A stretch of DNA of 64,000 nt from Kluyvera ascorbata_C (GTDB lineage: Bacteria > Pseudomonadota > Gammaproteobacteria > Enterobacterales > Enterobacteriaceae), in assembly GCF_044197065.1 (NCBI RefSeq), contig NZ_JBIQOI010000003.1:186001-250000 (forward strand), written 5' to 3'. Positions within the stretch are counted from its first letter, which is position 1, and every line of letters begins with the position of its first letter. The notes beneath the pieces are model-generated. The model did not search any database and was not told the DNA's origin. It worked only from the letters and a program-made list of their open reading frames with translations. The translations under genes were made by a program, and so were the position numbers. Shown piece after piece: positions 15,999 to 24,844 of this stretch.

Positions 15999-18348
15999 CA
16001 GGCCAACCTGGCTTTTAATTATTTTAATTTTCAATGTGTTATTTTTAACAAGGGGTATGTCTGCGGAAATGAAAAGCGACAAACCGCCGCAGGATGGAGT
16101 GATTACCGATGGCAAACCGCTGGTCGGGGTCGATCTTTATCTCGACGTGACGCTGAACCAGACCCACATCGGCATCGCCCGGTTCGGCTTTGACAACAAC
16201 CGGCTGTACGCCAGCGCCGACACCCTGCGCCAGATTGGTTTGCGGGTGGAACCCGGCGCGCCGGACCCGGTCTGTCTGAACGATATCGCCCAGTTGCAGT
16301 TGGACTACGATGCCAACCTGCAAACGCTGACCCTCACCGCCCCGCTGGCCATGCTGGATATGGGCACCACGGAGATTAGCGACCGGGATGACACTAACCC
16401 TAAGGCCAGCACGTCGCGCGGCCTGCTGCTCAATTACGATCTCTACGCCTCGCAGGAAAAAAACGAACAGAACAACGCCAACGCGTACACCGAGCTTCGC
16501 GCCTTCAGCAGCGCGGGCGTGCTGAGCTCCACGCAGATAGCCCGCTACAGCAGCAGCCATGACGATTACGATCAGGGAAACGGCATGACGCGCCTGGACA
16601 CCAGCTGGCGTTCCTCTTTCCCGGAACGGGTGCTCTCCGTCACCGCTGGGGATACCTTTACCAGCGCGCTGAACTGGTCACGCCCGACCCGCATCGCCGG
16701 GATACAGCTTGGCACGGACTATAGTCTTCAGCCCTACACGCCGACCACGCCGCTGCCGTCCTTTTTCGGCTCCGCCACCCTGCCTTCCAGCGTTGAGCTG
16801 TATATGAACGGCGTGAAGTACTACAACGGCGAAGTCCCGGCGGGGAATTTTGAAATCAACACTCTGCCAAATATTAACGGCGCGGGCACCGGCCAGGTCA
16901 CCATGACCGATGCCTTAGGCAAAACGACGGTACAGAGTTTCTCGTTCTATACCGACCAGTCTTTACTGCGCAAAGGCATTACCCAATGGTCAGCGGAAGT
17001 TGGCGTGGTGCGGAACAACTACGGCTATTCTTCTTTTGACTACTCCAGTAACCCCGCCTTCAGCGGCACCTGGCGGCACGGTTTCAGCAATAGCTTTACC
17101 CTCGGTGGGCACGCCGAAGCCACCGACAGCCTGGTCAACGGCGGTTTGAGCAGCGACTGGATACCCGGCAGTAGCAGCGGCATCATTTCAACCTCGCTGG
17201 CGATGAGCGCAGACTCGGGGAAAAATGGCCTCCTCTATGCCCTGGGCTACCGCTGGAGCAACAGCCGCTTTAGCTTCAGTACGGCCACCACGGCCACCGT
17301 CAACGACTATCACGACGTTGCCACCCGTTACGGCCAGGCGCCGCCTTCGCTGAATCAGAGCACCATTGTCGGCTACACCACGGACACACTCGGCAGCTTT
17401 AGCGTGGGCTACCTGCAGTTCCGCTATCCCGGTGAAAGCACGCAGCGCTATACCAACGCCAACTGGTATAGATCCGTCACCGATAACGTCTACCTCAACG
17501 CGGGGCTCAATCAGAACGTGGATAAAAGCCGCGACCGCAGCCTGTATCTGATGGTCAGCGTCTCGTTTGATAACAACATTAGCGCCAGCAGCACCGTGCA
17601 GCGCAGCAACGATCAGATGAGCTATATGCTCAACGCCAGCAAGACGCAGCCTACGGAAGGCGGCTGGGGCTGGAACCTGGCGCTCAACCAGCAGGATTCG
17701 CGGCAAAATGGGCAGGGTGAAATCGGCTATCTAGGGCGCTACGGCAATGTGTACAGCGGCTATAGCCATATCGCTGACAGTCAGTCAGCCTATGCGGGCG
17801 CTGACGGTTCGCTGGTGCTGATGGGCGGCGGCGTGTTTGCTTCGCGCCTCATCAACAACGGTTTTGCGGTGGTCTCCACCGACGGCGTGCCGGACGTGCC
17901 CATTGAGTTGCAGAACAACCCGATTGGCACCAGCGATAGCCAGGGGCTACTGCTCGTGACGCCGCTTAACAGCTATCAGAAAAACCAGATCAGCATTAAC
18001 CCGTTAAACCTGCCCGCAAATATGCAGATCTACCCGGTTAACGCCGTGGCGACCCCCGCCGACCGTTCCGGGACGATGGTGAACTTCACCGTCAGGCCGG
18101 TGCGTTCGGCATTGATCATCTTGAAAGATAGCAAAGGGGAGGACATTCCCGAGGGCTCAACCGCCGTGCTTAACGGCGCATCCGGGCAGCGTGCGGTGGT
18201 TGGTTTCGACGGCATGGTCTACTTCGATACGCTGAAAATGCACAACACGCTGAGGGTGAGCACCAGCGCAGGCGCCTGTTCCGCACAGTTCGACTACCCG
18301 CAAAAACCACGGGATATCCCGCAGATTGGCCCGTTAACGTGCCAATAA
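15973..18348 (+). CDS. Archaic pilus outer-membrane usher (CsuD type)
   Basis: A 791-residue fimbrial usher from the ATG at 15973; an in-frame GTG at 15931 is further upstream but lacks a better ribosome-binding site. A hydrophobic signal (LLIILIFNVLFLTRGMSA) is followed by an N-terminal chaperone-binding domain (LYLDVTLNQTHIGIARFGFDNNRLYAS). The large barrel contains SSVELYMNGVKYYNGEVPAGNFEI, typical of ushers, and C-terminal domains end in an SAGACSAQF stretch. The usher threads chaperone-bound pilins through the outer membrane. The gene lies 28 bases before the tip adhesin gene. Confidence 0.88.
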   Translation, partial: VKNRCNRYSRPTWLLIILIFNVLFLTRGMSAEMKSDKPPQDGVITDGKPLVGVDLYLDVTLNQTHIGIARFGFDNNRLYASADTLRQIGLRVEPGAPDPVCLNDIAQLQLDYDANLQTLTLTAPLAMLDMGTTEISDRDDTNPKASTSRGLLLNYDLYASQEKNEQNNANAYTELRAFSSAGVLSSTQIARYSSSHDDYDQGNGMTRLDTSWRSSFPERVLSVTAGDTFTSALNWSRPTRIAGIQLGTDYSLQPYTPTTPLPSFFGSATLPSSVELYMNGVKYYNGEVPAGNFEINTLPNINGAGTGQVTMTDALGKTTVQSFSFYTDQSLLRKGITQWSAEVGVVRNNYGYSSFDYSSNPAFSGTWRHGFSNSFTLGGHAEATDSLVNGGLSSDWIPGSSSGIISTSLAMSADSGKNGLLYALGYRWSNSRFSFSTATTATVNDYHDVATRYGQAPPSLNQSTIVGYTTDTLGSFSVGYLQFRYPGESTQRYTNANWYRSVTDNVYLNAGLNQNVDKSRDRSLYLMVSVSFDNNISASSTVQRSNDQMSYMLNASKTQPTEGGWGWNLALNQQDSRQNGQGEIGYLGRYGNVYSGYSHIADSQSAYAGADGSLVLMGGGVFASRLINNGFAVVSTDGVPDVPIELQNNPIGTSDSQGLLLVTPLNSYQKNQISINPLNLPANMQIYPVNAVATPADRSGTMVNFTVRPVRSALIILKDSKGEDIPEGSTAVLNGASGQRAVVGFDGMVYFDTLKMHNTLRVSTSAGACSAQFDYPQKPRDIPQIGPLTCQ

Positions 18349-18376
18349 ACGCTTTCACTAAACAGGAGCTGACGCT

Positions 18377-19354
18377 ATGTGGCTACGTGTGTTGATTTTA
18401 CTCATTGGGGTTTTCTGTTTCCCCATGAAAAGCCATGCGGTGACCTGCTCCATCACCGCCGTTTCGAACGTGGCGTTTAGCTCGGTGAACCCGTTATCCA
18501 CCACCGATGCCCAGACCTCGATGACCTTTAACTACAGTTGCTCAAAAGTCGTCGGCGACGTACTCGGCGGGTACACCCTGTGCTTCAACCTCGGTGCGCC
18601 GGGCGGCAATACCATCGCCACCCGCAAGATGACCACCAGCGGCGGCGGCACGCTGAACTACCAGCTTTACTATAAAGATTCGAGCGGAAACAGTCTGGTG
18701 TGGGGGAACCAGACGGCTCCCGGCAGCACCTTCCCCAAAGTCGATCTCAACTTGCTGGATATCACCACGGTCAGCGGCAGTTTGACGGTCTATGGCACCG
18801 TTCCTGGCGGGCAAAATACCGTCGCGCCGGGGAATTATTCCGACAGCTATGCCGGGTCTACCGCATCCGTCACCATCAACGGCGCGCTACTGCTCCCGCC
18901 AGGCACCTGCGGCAGCAGCACGGTGCAAACGTTCTCATTTATGGTCACGGCCGTCGTCAACAAACAGTGCAACATTAACACGGCCAATAACATCAACCTC
19001 GGCTCGGTTCCCAGCACGCAGACCAATATTACCGGTAATAACTTTTTCACCATGGCCTGCACAAACTCGACGCCGTATACCATTGGCCTTTCGCCTTCCA
19101 ACGGCAGCACCACCGGCAGCGGCATGATGAAAAGCACCACCATTCCCGCGACCAATCTCGATAGGGTACCTTATCAGCTGAACTCGACGGCGGGTGTCAG
19201 CGGTACTGCATGGGGGAATATCACCTCTACCAATACGGTGCCGGGCACGGGAACCGGACTCGCGGTCAACAAGACGGTGTACGCCGTCGTGCCCAGCGCC
19301 AACTATCGCCCGGATACCTACGCCGATACGGTGACCATCAATGTGACCTACTAA
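18377..19354 (+). CDS. Two-domain SCPU tip adhesin (CsuE type)
   Basis: A 325-residue secreted protein with signal peptide (LILLIGVFCFPMKSHA) and two spore-coat-U domains. The N-terminal domain starts at VTCSITAVSNVAFSSVNPLS and the C-terminal one at FSFMVTAVVNKQCNINTAN. The second domain closely resembles the major pilin of this operon (TPYTIGLSPSNGS, PDTYADTVTINVTY). This two-domain design is that of the Csu tip subunit, which binds hydrophobic surfaces in Acinetobacter; that ability is inferred here. It is the last gene of the operon, and a palindromic repeat pair follows. Confidence 0.83.
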   Translation: MWLRVLILLIGVFCFPMKSHAVTCSITAVSNVAFSSVNPLSTTDAQTSMTFNYSCSKVVGDVLGGYTLCFNLGAPGGNTIATRKMTTSGGGTLNYQLYYKDSSGNSLVWGNQTAPGSTFPKVDLNLLDITTVSGSLTVYGTVPGGQNTVAPGNYSDSYAGSTASVTINGALLLPPGTCGSSTVQTFSFMVTAVVNKQCNINTANNINLGSVPSTQTNITGNNFFTMACTNSTPYTIGLSPSNGSTTGSGMMKSTTIPATNLDRVPYQLNSTAGVSGTAWGNITSTNTVPGTGTGLAVNKTVYAVVPSANYRPDTYADTVTINVTY

Positions 19355-19436
19355 AGAAAACCGTCTCAAATAGCGGCACGCCTTTTAAGCCATCGCCCGC
19401 CGGACATGCGTATTGACGAGGTAGCGTAAGCGGGTT

Positions 19437-19540
19437 CCCCTCACCCCGGCCCTCTCCCCAATGGGGCGAGGGAGAAAACCAAACATGCTGGCTGCACGAT
19501 AGGTCCCCTCTCCCCGTGGGGAGAGGGTTAGGGTGAGGGG
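19437..19540. repeat. Interspersed palindromic repeat pair (CCCTCACCC family)
   Basis: Two facing units of the same family as at 2576-2685 lie between the convergent pilus operon and the OYE gene, where they probably form terminator-like hairpins for both strands. Confidence 0.75.
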
Positions 19541-19551
19541 AACGGCACCCC

Positions 19552-20652
19552 TCACTCCACCGTCGGATAATCCAGATACCCGGCCTTCCCACCGCCGAAG
19601 AACTGCTCCTTCACCGGCGCATTCAGCGGTAAATCATGCTCCAGACGATACGGCAGGTCCGGGTTAGCAATAAACGGACGACCAAAGCCGATCAGATCCG
19701 CCCAGCCTTTCTCCAGCGCCTCTTCGGCACGTGCTTTGGTGTACTTGCCGGAATAAATCAGCGTGCCATGGAAGATAATCCGCAGCGCTTCTTTAAACGC
19801 GGCGGGCATCACCGGCGCATCATCCCAATCGGCTTCGGCGATGTGAATATAGGCAATACCCATCTCGCTCAGCACGCTGGCCGCTGCCAGATAGGTCGCT
19901 TCCGGGGTATCATCGCGCGAACCCATCAGCGTGGTCAGCGGCGCCAGGCGAATACCCACGCGCTCTTTACCAATCGCTTCAGACACCGCCGCCACCACCT
20001 CTTTCATAAAGCGCAGACGGTTTTGCAGCGAGCCGCCGTATTCGTCGTCGCGCAGGTTAGCCTGCGAATCAATAAACTGGTTAATCAGATAGCCGTTCGC
20101 CCCATGCAGTTCAATACCGTCAAAACCGGCGGCAATGGCATTGCGTGCCGCCTGGGCATAGTCATTGACGATAGCCGGGATTTCATCGGTACGCAGTGCG
20201 CGCGGCATATCGTGCTGCACCATCGCGCCGACGCCGCTTTCCGGGCCACGGCCTTCCACGTCAACAAATACTTTCACACCCTCGGCCTGAATCGCCGAAG
20301 AGGAGACCGGCTGCGCGCCGTTCGGCTGCAGGACGTTGTGTGAAACGCGGCCGACGTGCCACAGCTGAGCGAAGATTTTACCGCCCGCCTGATGCACGGC
20401 GCTGGTCACTTTTTTCCAGCCTGCAATCTGTGCTTCAGAGTACATGCCCGGCGTCCAGGCATAGCCCTGACCCTGCTGGCTGATTTGCGTGCCTTCGCTG
20501 ATGATAAGCCCGGCGCTGGCGCGCTGCGCGTAATAGTCGGCCATCATGTCGGTCGCTACATCGCCGGCACCGGCGCGGGAGCGGGTCATCGGCGGCATCA
20601 CGATACGGTTAGCCAGCGGCAGGTCGTTCAGAGAATATTTTTTGAATAACAT
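19552..20652 (-). CDS. Old-yellow-enzyme family alkene reductase
   Basis: A 366-residue FMN-dependent ene-reductase. The start MLFKKYSLNDLPLANRIVMPPMTRSRAG, the HGANGYLINQF motif with the substrate-binding His and Asn, and the phosphate-binding end GFGRPFIANPDLPYRL place it in the OYE family. These enzymes use NAD(P)H to reduce activated double bonds such as maleimides and nitro esters. It resembles NemA in overall layout but differs too much at motifs I remember (HSAHGYL in NemA) for the symbol to be used. It lies 15 bases after the DUF1471 gene on the same strand, suggesting one transcript linked to electrophile or oxidative stress. Confidence 0.88.
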   Translation of the reverse strand: MLFKKYSLNDLPLANRIVMPPMTRSRAGAGDVATDMMADYYAQRASAGLIISEGTQISQQGQGYAWTPGMYSEAQIAGWKKVTSAVHQAGGKIFAQLWHVGRVSHNVLQPNGAQPVSSSAIQAEGVKVFVDVEGRGPESGVGAMVQHDMPRALRTDEIPAIVNDYAQAARNAIAAGFDGIELHGANGYLINQFIDSQANLRDDEYGGSLQNRLRFMKEVVAAVSEAIGKERVGIRLAPLTTLMGSRDDTPEATYLAAASVLSEMGIAYIHIAEADWDDAPVMPAAFKEALRIIFHGTLIYSGKYTKARAEEALEKGWADLIGFGRPFIANPDLPYRLEHDLPLNAPVKEQFFGGGKAGYLDYPTVE

Positions 20653-20667
20653 GCTGTGTTCCTCCGC

Positions 20668-20880
20668 TTATTTGTACAGTTCAGCGCTCATGGTCACGGT
20701 ATTGCCCATGCGTGCGCTGGTGATTTTGTAGTCGGAGGCGTTCATCTCTTTGGCTTTCTGCGCAATGGCCGCTTCAGCGGAGTCCAGCGTAGTGGCGGTC
20801 GCGGTAACGCTTTGCGCAGAGGCGCTAAAGGCAGCAACACAGAGAAGGGAAGCAGCAAAAATTGTAGTAAGGGTTTTCAT
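20668..20880 (-). CDS. DUF1471 (BhsA/YhcN-type) periplasmic stress protein
   Basis: A 70-residue secreted protein. A signal peptide (TTIFAASLLCVAAFSASA) is followed by one DUF1471 domain with the usual pattern: SAEAAIAQKAKEMNASDYKITSARMGNTVTMSAELYK. Family members (BhsA, McbA, YhcN, YdgH) are periplasmic or outer-membrane proteins induced by copper, acid, peroxide or biofilm conditions. The gene leads an operon with the OYE reductase. Its ATG directly follows a perfect 12-bp stem that contains the ribosome-binding site (see 20881-20943), an unusual arrangement for controlling translation. Confidence 0.85.
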   Translation of the reverse strand: MKTLTTIFAASLLCVAAFSASAQSVTATATTLDSAEAAIAQKAKEMNASDYKITSARMGNTVTMSAELYK

Positions 20881-20943
20881 GGTCGTATCCTGTTCGGTAA
20901 GGGACGTTACGCTTGGTAACGTGATGCGAAGCAGGATACGACC
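20881..20943 (-). promoter_or_regulatory. Nested leader hairpin that pairs the ribosome-binding site
   Basis: Read on the minus strand, GGTCGTATCCTG and CAGGATACGACC form a perfect 12-bp outer stem. Its 3' arm touches the ATG of the DUF1471 gene and holds the AGGA ribosome-binding site. Inside the loop, ACGTTAC and GTAACGT (20904-20922) form a second perfect stem. The structure would hide the start of translation. It could also be a protein-binding DNA palindrome. Confidence 0.65.
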
Positions 20944-21009
20944 GCAGACTGATTACATAAATGGTATAAATAGCAATAGACTATTATCAATATCGCAATA
21001 GTAGAAGGA

Positions 21010-21531
21010 TTACAGGCCCGCCCACCACAGGCGCATTTTCATGCCCCAGTAGCTCGTCCAGCCCGTAGTGGCGCTAACCGGTTTGCCTTTGTCGATAACC
21101 ACCAGCGTCGGCGTTACGCTCACCTGCCAGCGCTGAGCCAGCTCACCGCGCGCGTCGTTTACCACCGGCATAGTCAGCTTTTTTTTCTGCATCCACGTCG
21201 CCAGCCGCGCATCATCGCCAGAGCGCAGGGCAATGCTCACCACGTTACCGCCCTGCTCCGTCAGCTTTTCAACCGACGGTGAGGTAAAGCGGCAAATACT
21301 GCACCACGTCGCCCAGACGTAAACCAGCAGCGGGCGTGTTTCGCTCATCGCGGCGAAATCCAGCTGCTGGCCGTCTATTGTCTGCATGGTCGTGCCAGAG
21401 AAGGTGTCGGGCAGCGTGGGGCTGCGGAAGCGGTCAACGCCCCACATCAGCACCACGGCTAACAGCAACAGCACTATAATTTCGCGCAGCCAGCGGTATA
21501 CGCGGCGGCGCTGGAAAAATTCGCTCATCAT
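21010..21531 (-). CDS. scsD: ScsD-like membrane thiol:disulfide oxidoreductase
   Basis: A 173-residue protein with one N-terminal membrane anchor (WLREIIVLLLLAVVLMWGV) and a periplasmic thioredoxin domain with the active site WATWCSICR and the cis-proline loop VSVTPTLVVID. This architecture is that of ScsD of the Salmonella suppressor-of-copper-sensitivity locus. The other scs genes are not nearby, so this is an orphan copy. A partner that keeps the CxxC reduced is expected elsewhere (DsbD). It lies alone between the DUF1471/OYE operon and the LacI gene, on the minus strand. Confidence 0.75.
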   Translation of the reverse strand: MMSEFFQRRRVYRWLREIIVLLLLAVVLMWGVDRFRSPTLPDTFSGTTMQTIDGQQLDFAAMSETRPLLVYVWATWCSICRFTSPSVEKLTEQGGNVVSIALRSGDDARLATWMQKKKLTMPVVNDARGELAQRWQVSVTPTLVVIDKGKPVSATTGWTSYWGMKMRLWWAGL

Positions 21532-21630
21532 GACCTCGTCATAGTACGAAGCGTATCTTAGCGAGCCGACCAGTTTAGTGCTGTAAAGAAGTGTCTTGCG
21601 AAAACGCGGGTATTGGCAGCACCGCGAGGA

Positions 21631-22593
21631 TTAACTGATATCCGCCACCGATGAGCGCGCCACCAGACGTCCGGTAAACGCACGCCCTTCCGGCACAAAC
21701 ACAGAATGCCCATCAATTAACGCACGAATACGCTGAACGCAGTGCTCCAGCAGTTGTTCAACCGGATAAGCGATACAGGTCAGAGGCGGGTAAACCAACG
21801 ATGCCAGCGGAGAATCTTCAAGGCTCACCAGCGATACTTCCTGTGGGATCGCGATATTGAATTCACGCAATAAACGCATCGCTTCGGCGGCGTAGCAGTC
21901 ACGTTTGGCGATAATCGCCGTATATTTGGTAAAGCTATTGATAAGCGTCAGCAGCGCCTGCTCAATATTATTGTCAGCCATCACCAACAGTTGACGATTG
22001 AACGGCAGAGAGTAGTTTTGCAGCACGCTGCGATAGCCATCGAGCATCTGCTTGCTGGCGACGTCATTTTCATTGTCCATCAGCAGCGCAATATTACGAT
22101 GCCCCTTGCCCAATACGTAGCGGCAGGCGCTTTCGGTGGCAAACGCGTAGTTATAACCCTGGCTGGCGCTGCCTTGCGCGGAAAACGCATCGAAGGCGAT
22201 CACGTTGCTGGCAACATCACCGCTGTTACGGCTCAGGGTGACGACCGCAACGCATTGATGTTGAAGGCTTTCAACCGCCGCCTGCTGTTCAGCAGCATCG
22301 TTCACGTACTGAATGATCAGCGATTTGTTCAGCGATTTCACCGCTTGCGATAGCTGCGGCAGCAGCGTAGCGCTAAACCCGGCTTCGTTCGCGGGCAGCA
22401 CCATTCCGACGTAGCTCGAGGTGTTGCTCGCCAGGTTCTGCGCCGCAAAGCTTGGGCGGTAGTTAAGCTCTTCCACCGCGCGTAATACGGCCTCGCGGCT
22501 CTCTTCACGAACGCCACGCGTCCCCGTCAGCACGCGCGAAACGGTGGCACGGGAAACGTTGGCTAACTTTGAAACATCATCAATAGTAGGCAT
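21631..22593 (-). CDS. LacI-family regulator of the first PTS locus
   Basis: A 320-residue repressor. The N-terminal helix-turn-helix and hinge are classic (TIDDVSKLANVSRATVSRVL ... EELNYRPSFAAQNLA), followed by a periplasmic-binding-like sensor domain. It is the last gene of the minus-strand block IIB-IIC-IIA-regulator, 96 bases after IIA. Two copies of a palindrome of the LacI-family type (GGAAAGCGCTTTCC) lie before IIB/IIC2 (24727) and before the porin (26241), and these are its likely targets. A close paralogue with similar helix-turn-helix controls the second PTS locus (47030-47980). The effector is probably a phosphorylated or free beta-oligosaccharide. Confidence 0.87.
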   Translation of the reverse strand: MPTIDDVSKLANVSRATVSRVLTGTRGVREESREAVLRAVEELNYRPSFAAQNLASNTSSYVGMVLPANEAGFSATLLPQLSQAVKSLNKSLIIQYVNDAAEQQAAVESLQHQCVAVVTLSRNSGDVASNVIAFDAFSAQGSASQGYNYAFATESACRYVLGKGHRNIALLMDNENDVASKQMLDGYRSVLQNYSLPFNRQLLVMADNNIEQALLTLINSFTKYTAIIAKRDCYAAEAMRLLREFNIAIPQEVSLVSLEDSPLASLVYPPLTCIAYPVEQLLEHCVQRIRALIDGHSVFVPEGRAFTGRLVARSSVADIS

Positions 22594-22689
22594 GGTGTCG
22601 TCTGTATTACGGTTTTCTCCCTATACTAACATAAATGCGTTCAGGTATTCGCCAACTCCCCGGCGCGAAACGGCCGGGGAGACAGAGGC

Positions 22690-22995
22690 TTAATGACGCG
22701 TGCGGTAGAGCTCAATCAACTCGCCCACTAGCTCTTTGGCCAGAATCGACGTCATCAGATGGTCCTGCGCATGCACCATCACCAACGTCATTTTGGTTTT
22801 ACCCTCGCCTTCATCGGCCTCAATCAGCTGCGTCTGCACCCGATGCGCTTCACGGGCAAAATGCTGCGCCTGCCCCATTTTTTCATCCGCATCGGCAAAA
22901 TTACCGGCTTTAGCGCTATTTAGCGCTTCGTAGCACAGGCTACGCGACTGGCCGGCATTAATGATAATGCCCATCACTTGTTCTTCTAAATCCAT
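22690..22995 (-). CDS. PTS lactose/cellobiose-family IIA component
   Basis: A 101-residue three-helix PTS enzyme IIA. The phosphorylated His is the first His of VMVHAQDHLMTSIL. The INAGQSRSLCYEAL start and the helix rich in Gln and His are typical for the Lac family (CelC/ChbA). It accepts phosphate from HPr and passes it to IIB. It is encoded after IIC and before the LacI regulator on the minus strand, and is paralogous to 50010-50312. Confidence 0.9.
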   Translation of the reverse strand: MDLEEQVMGIIINAGQSRSLCYEALNSAKAGNFADADEKMGQAQHFAREAHRVQTQLIEADEGEGKTKMTLVMVHAQDHLMTSILAKELVGELIELYRTRH

Positions 22996-23017
22996 AACAT
23001 CCTCTCAATCAACAAAA

Positions 23018-24343
23018 TCAGGCAGCTTCAGACTGTCCAACGCGGCCTTCCGTTTCCGCATCGCCGGTTTCTTGCGACAGCAACTGTTTCTCATAAGCCT
23101 TCAGGAACGGGTAGTACATGACGGCAGCCGTTACCATACAAATCAGGCACATAATGATGGGGCTGAACGACCAGTTTGCCGCCCAGGATGCACCAATTGG
23201 GGCTGGTGTGGTCCATGGCGTCATCGATACCACGCGGGATACCAGGCCGAAGTCGAGGGCAAAGTAGGCCAGCGTCGCATTCACCATCGGCACCAGGACA
23301 AACGGAATAAAGAACAGCGGGTTCATGATGATGGGCGCGCCGAACAGAATCGGCTCGTTGATGTTAAACAACCCGGGTACAACGCCCATGCGGCCAATCG
23401 TACGCAGGTGAACCGCTTTACTGCGCATCAGTAAAATTGCCAACGGCAGCGTGGAGCCCACGCCGCCAATCAGCAGGTAGTGGTCCCAGAATCCTTGCAC
23501 GTAAATATGCGGAATGGCGGTACCGGCGGCCATGGCGGCCTGGTTAACCGACAGGTTTGCCATCCAGAATGGGTTCATAATGCCGGTGACAATCAGCGCG
23601 CCGTGAATCCCAGCGAACCACAAAATCTGACATACCAGTACCGACAGCAGAATAGCCGGCAGCGTATCGGATGCGGCAACCAACGGTTTCACCAGCGACA
23701 TAATGGCTTCCGGGATAATCATTCCAAGCTGCGCTTCGATAAACAGGTTCAACGGATGCAGCGTCAGCGCCACCGCCAGCACGGGGATCAGAATCTCAAA
23801 GGAACGCGCCACGCCGGTCGGCACTTCCGGAGGCAAACGAATGGTGATGTTGTGACGACGCAGAAAAGCGTAAAGCTCGGTGGTGTATATCGCGACCAGC
23901 AGCGCCGTGAAGATGCCCTGCCCGGAGAAGTAAGCCACGGAAATCTGTCCGTCTTTCAGCGGCGCAGCGACCAGTAAAAAGCCCATCAGCGACAGCATCC
24001 CGGACGTCAGCGGGTCGAGATCGTGATGACGCGCAAGGCTGGCGGCCACCCCAACGGAGATAAATAGCGTCATGATACCCATGCTGAAATTGAACGGCAG
24101 CATCAGGCTCTCACGGTGATCCAGCGAAAATTGCAGCCATGCGCGAGCAAAACCCCAGCTGGTATCCGGTGAGAACGGCGGGAAGATAAACACCAGCATA
24201 AACGAACCAACAATCATAAAAGGCAGCGCGAGGATAAAACCGTCACGAATGGAAGTGACGTATTTTTGCTGACCAACCGCTCCGGCCATTGGCGTGATTT
24301 TTTGTTCTATCACGCTGATTAATTTAGCGTACAGAGAGCTCAT
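23018..24343 (-). CDS. PTS lactose/cellobiose-family IIC permease
   Basis: A 441-residue membrane permease of the CelB/ChbC type. Visible are about ten hydrophobic segments, FAGIHGALIVTGIMNPFWMANL, and the conserved NINEPILFGAPIIMNP motif, which lies at the substrate-binding site. It imports beta-linked disaccharides or oligosaccharides while IIB phosphorylates them. It follows the IIB gene by 10 bases. The paralogue at 48604-49926 is very similar along its whole length, and the second IIC at 24845-26104 is more diverged. Confidence 0.9.
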   Translation of the reverse strand: MSSLYAKLISVIEQKITPMAGAVGQQKYVTSIRDGFILALPFMIVGSFMLVFIFPPFSPDTSWGFARAWLQFSLDHRESLMLPFNFSMGIMTLFISVGVAASLARHHDLDPLTSGMLSLMGFLLVAAPLKDGQISVAYFSGQGIFTALLVAIYTTELYAFLRRHNITIRLPPEVPTGVARSFEILIPVLAVALTLHPLNLFIEAQLGMIIPEAIMSLVKPLVAASDTLPAILLSVLVCQILWFAGIHGALIVTGIMNPFWMANLSVNQAAMAAGTAIPHIYVQGFWDHYLLIGGVGSTLPLAILLMRSKAVHLRTIGRMGVVPGLFNINEPILFGAPIIMNPLFFIPFVLVPMVNATLAYFALDFGLVSRVVSMTPWTTPAPIGASWAANWSFSPIIMCLICMVTAAVMYYPFLKAYEKQLLSQETGDAETEGRVGQSEAA

Positions 24344-24353
24344 GTTTTATCCC

Positions 24354-24668
24354 TTAGTTATTGTTATCAATTAATGACAGGGCAAAATCTAAAACCGCGC
24401 CGCCTTTCTGCATGCCGTAATCCATCATGTTGATCGGCTCCACCTTAATGCCGTAGGCGTTGGCTTTTTGCTGTAAGTCTTTCTGCATGTACTTCACCTG
24501 CGGCCCCAGAAGCACCACCTGATAATGACCTACCTGCTGCTCAAACTCGGCGACACCAAAGGCTTTGATATCCACTTCCAGGCCGCGCTTTTCCGCCTCT
24601 GCCACCATTTTTTTAACCAGCAAACTGGTGGACATCCCTGCGGAACAACAAAGCATAATTTTCTTCAT
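24354..24668 (-). CDS. PTS lactose/cellobiose-family IIB component
   Basis: A 104-residue enzyme IIB. The start at 24668 is chosen because the family begins MKKIMLCCSAGMSTSLLVKK; the frame extends upstream to 24821, but that part is non-coding leader and runs across the operator. The phosphocysteine is in the LCCSAGMST loop. LLGPQVKYM and MDYGMQKG are also typical. It is the first gene of the IIB-IIC-IIA-LacI operon and probably also serves the divergent second IIC, which has no IIB of its own. Confidence 0.92.
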   Translation of the reverse strand: MKKIMLCCSAGMSTSLLVKKMVAEAEKRGLEVDIKAFGVAEFEQQVGHYQVVLLGPQVKYMQKDLQQKANAYGIKVEPINMMDYGMQKGGAVLDFALSLIDNNN

Positions 24669-24726
24669 GGAAAACTCCTGACTGAGTAGTAACGATGAGC
24701 GGACTATAATCACGAGGAAACAAAAC

Positions 24727-24740
24727 GGAAAGCGCTTTCC
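24727..24740. promoter_or_regulatory. LacI-type operator, PTS/IIC2 divergent region
   Basis: A perfect 14-bp palindrome GGAAAGCGCTTTCC lies in the 176-base gap between the divergent IIB and second IIC genes. An identical site stands at 26241-26254 before the porin gene. A central CG palindrome with AAA/TTT flanks is the common LacI-family operator form. Confidence 0.8.
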
Positions 24741-24844
24741 ATACATGAATCCGTTAAATGTGAGCGCGATCACCGGTTGCAGGCTTTCACTTTGTTGGGA
24801 TGTAGGCGATGATCCTGGCACCTCCGTTCGATATAAGGTTCGCC

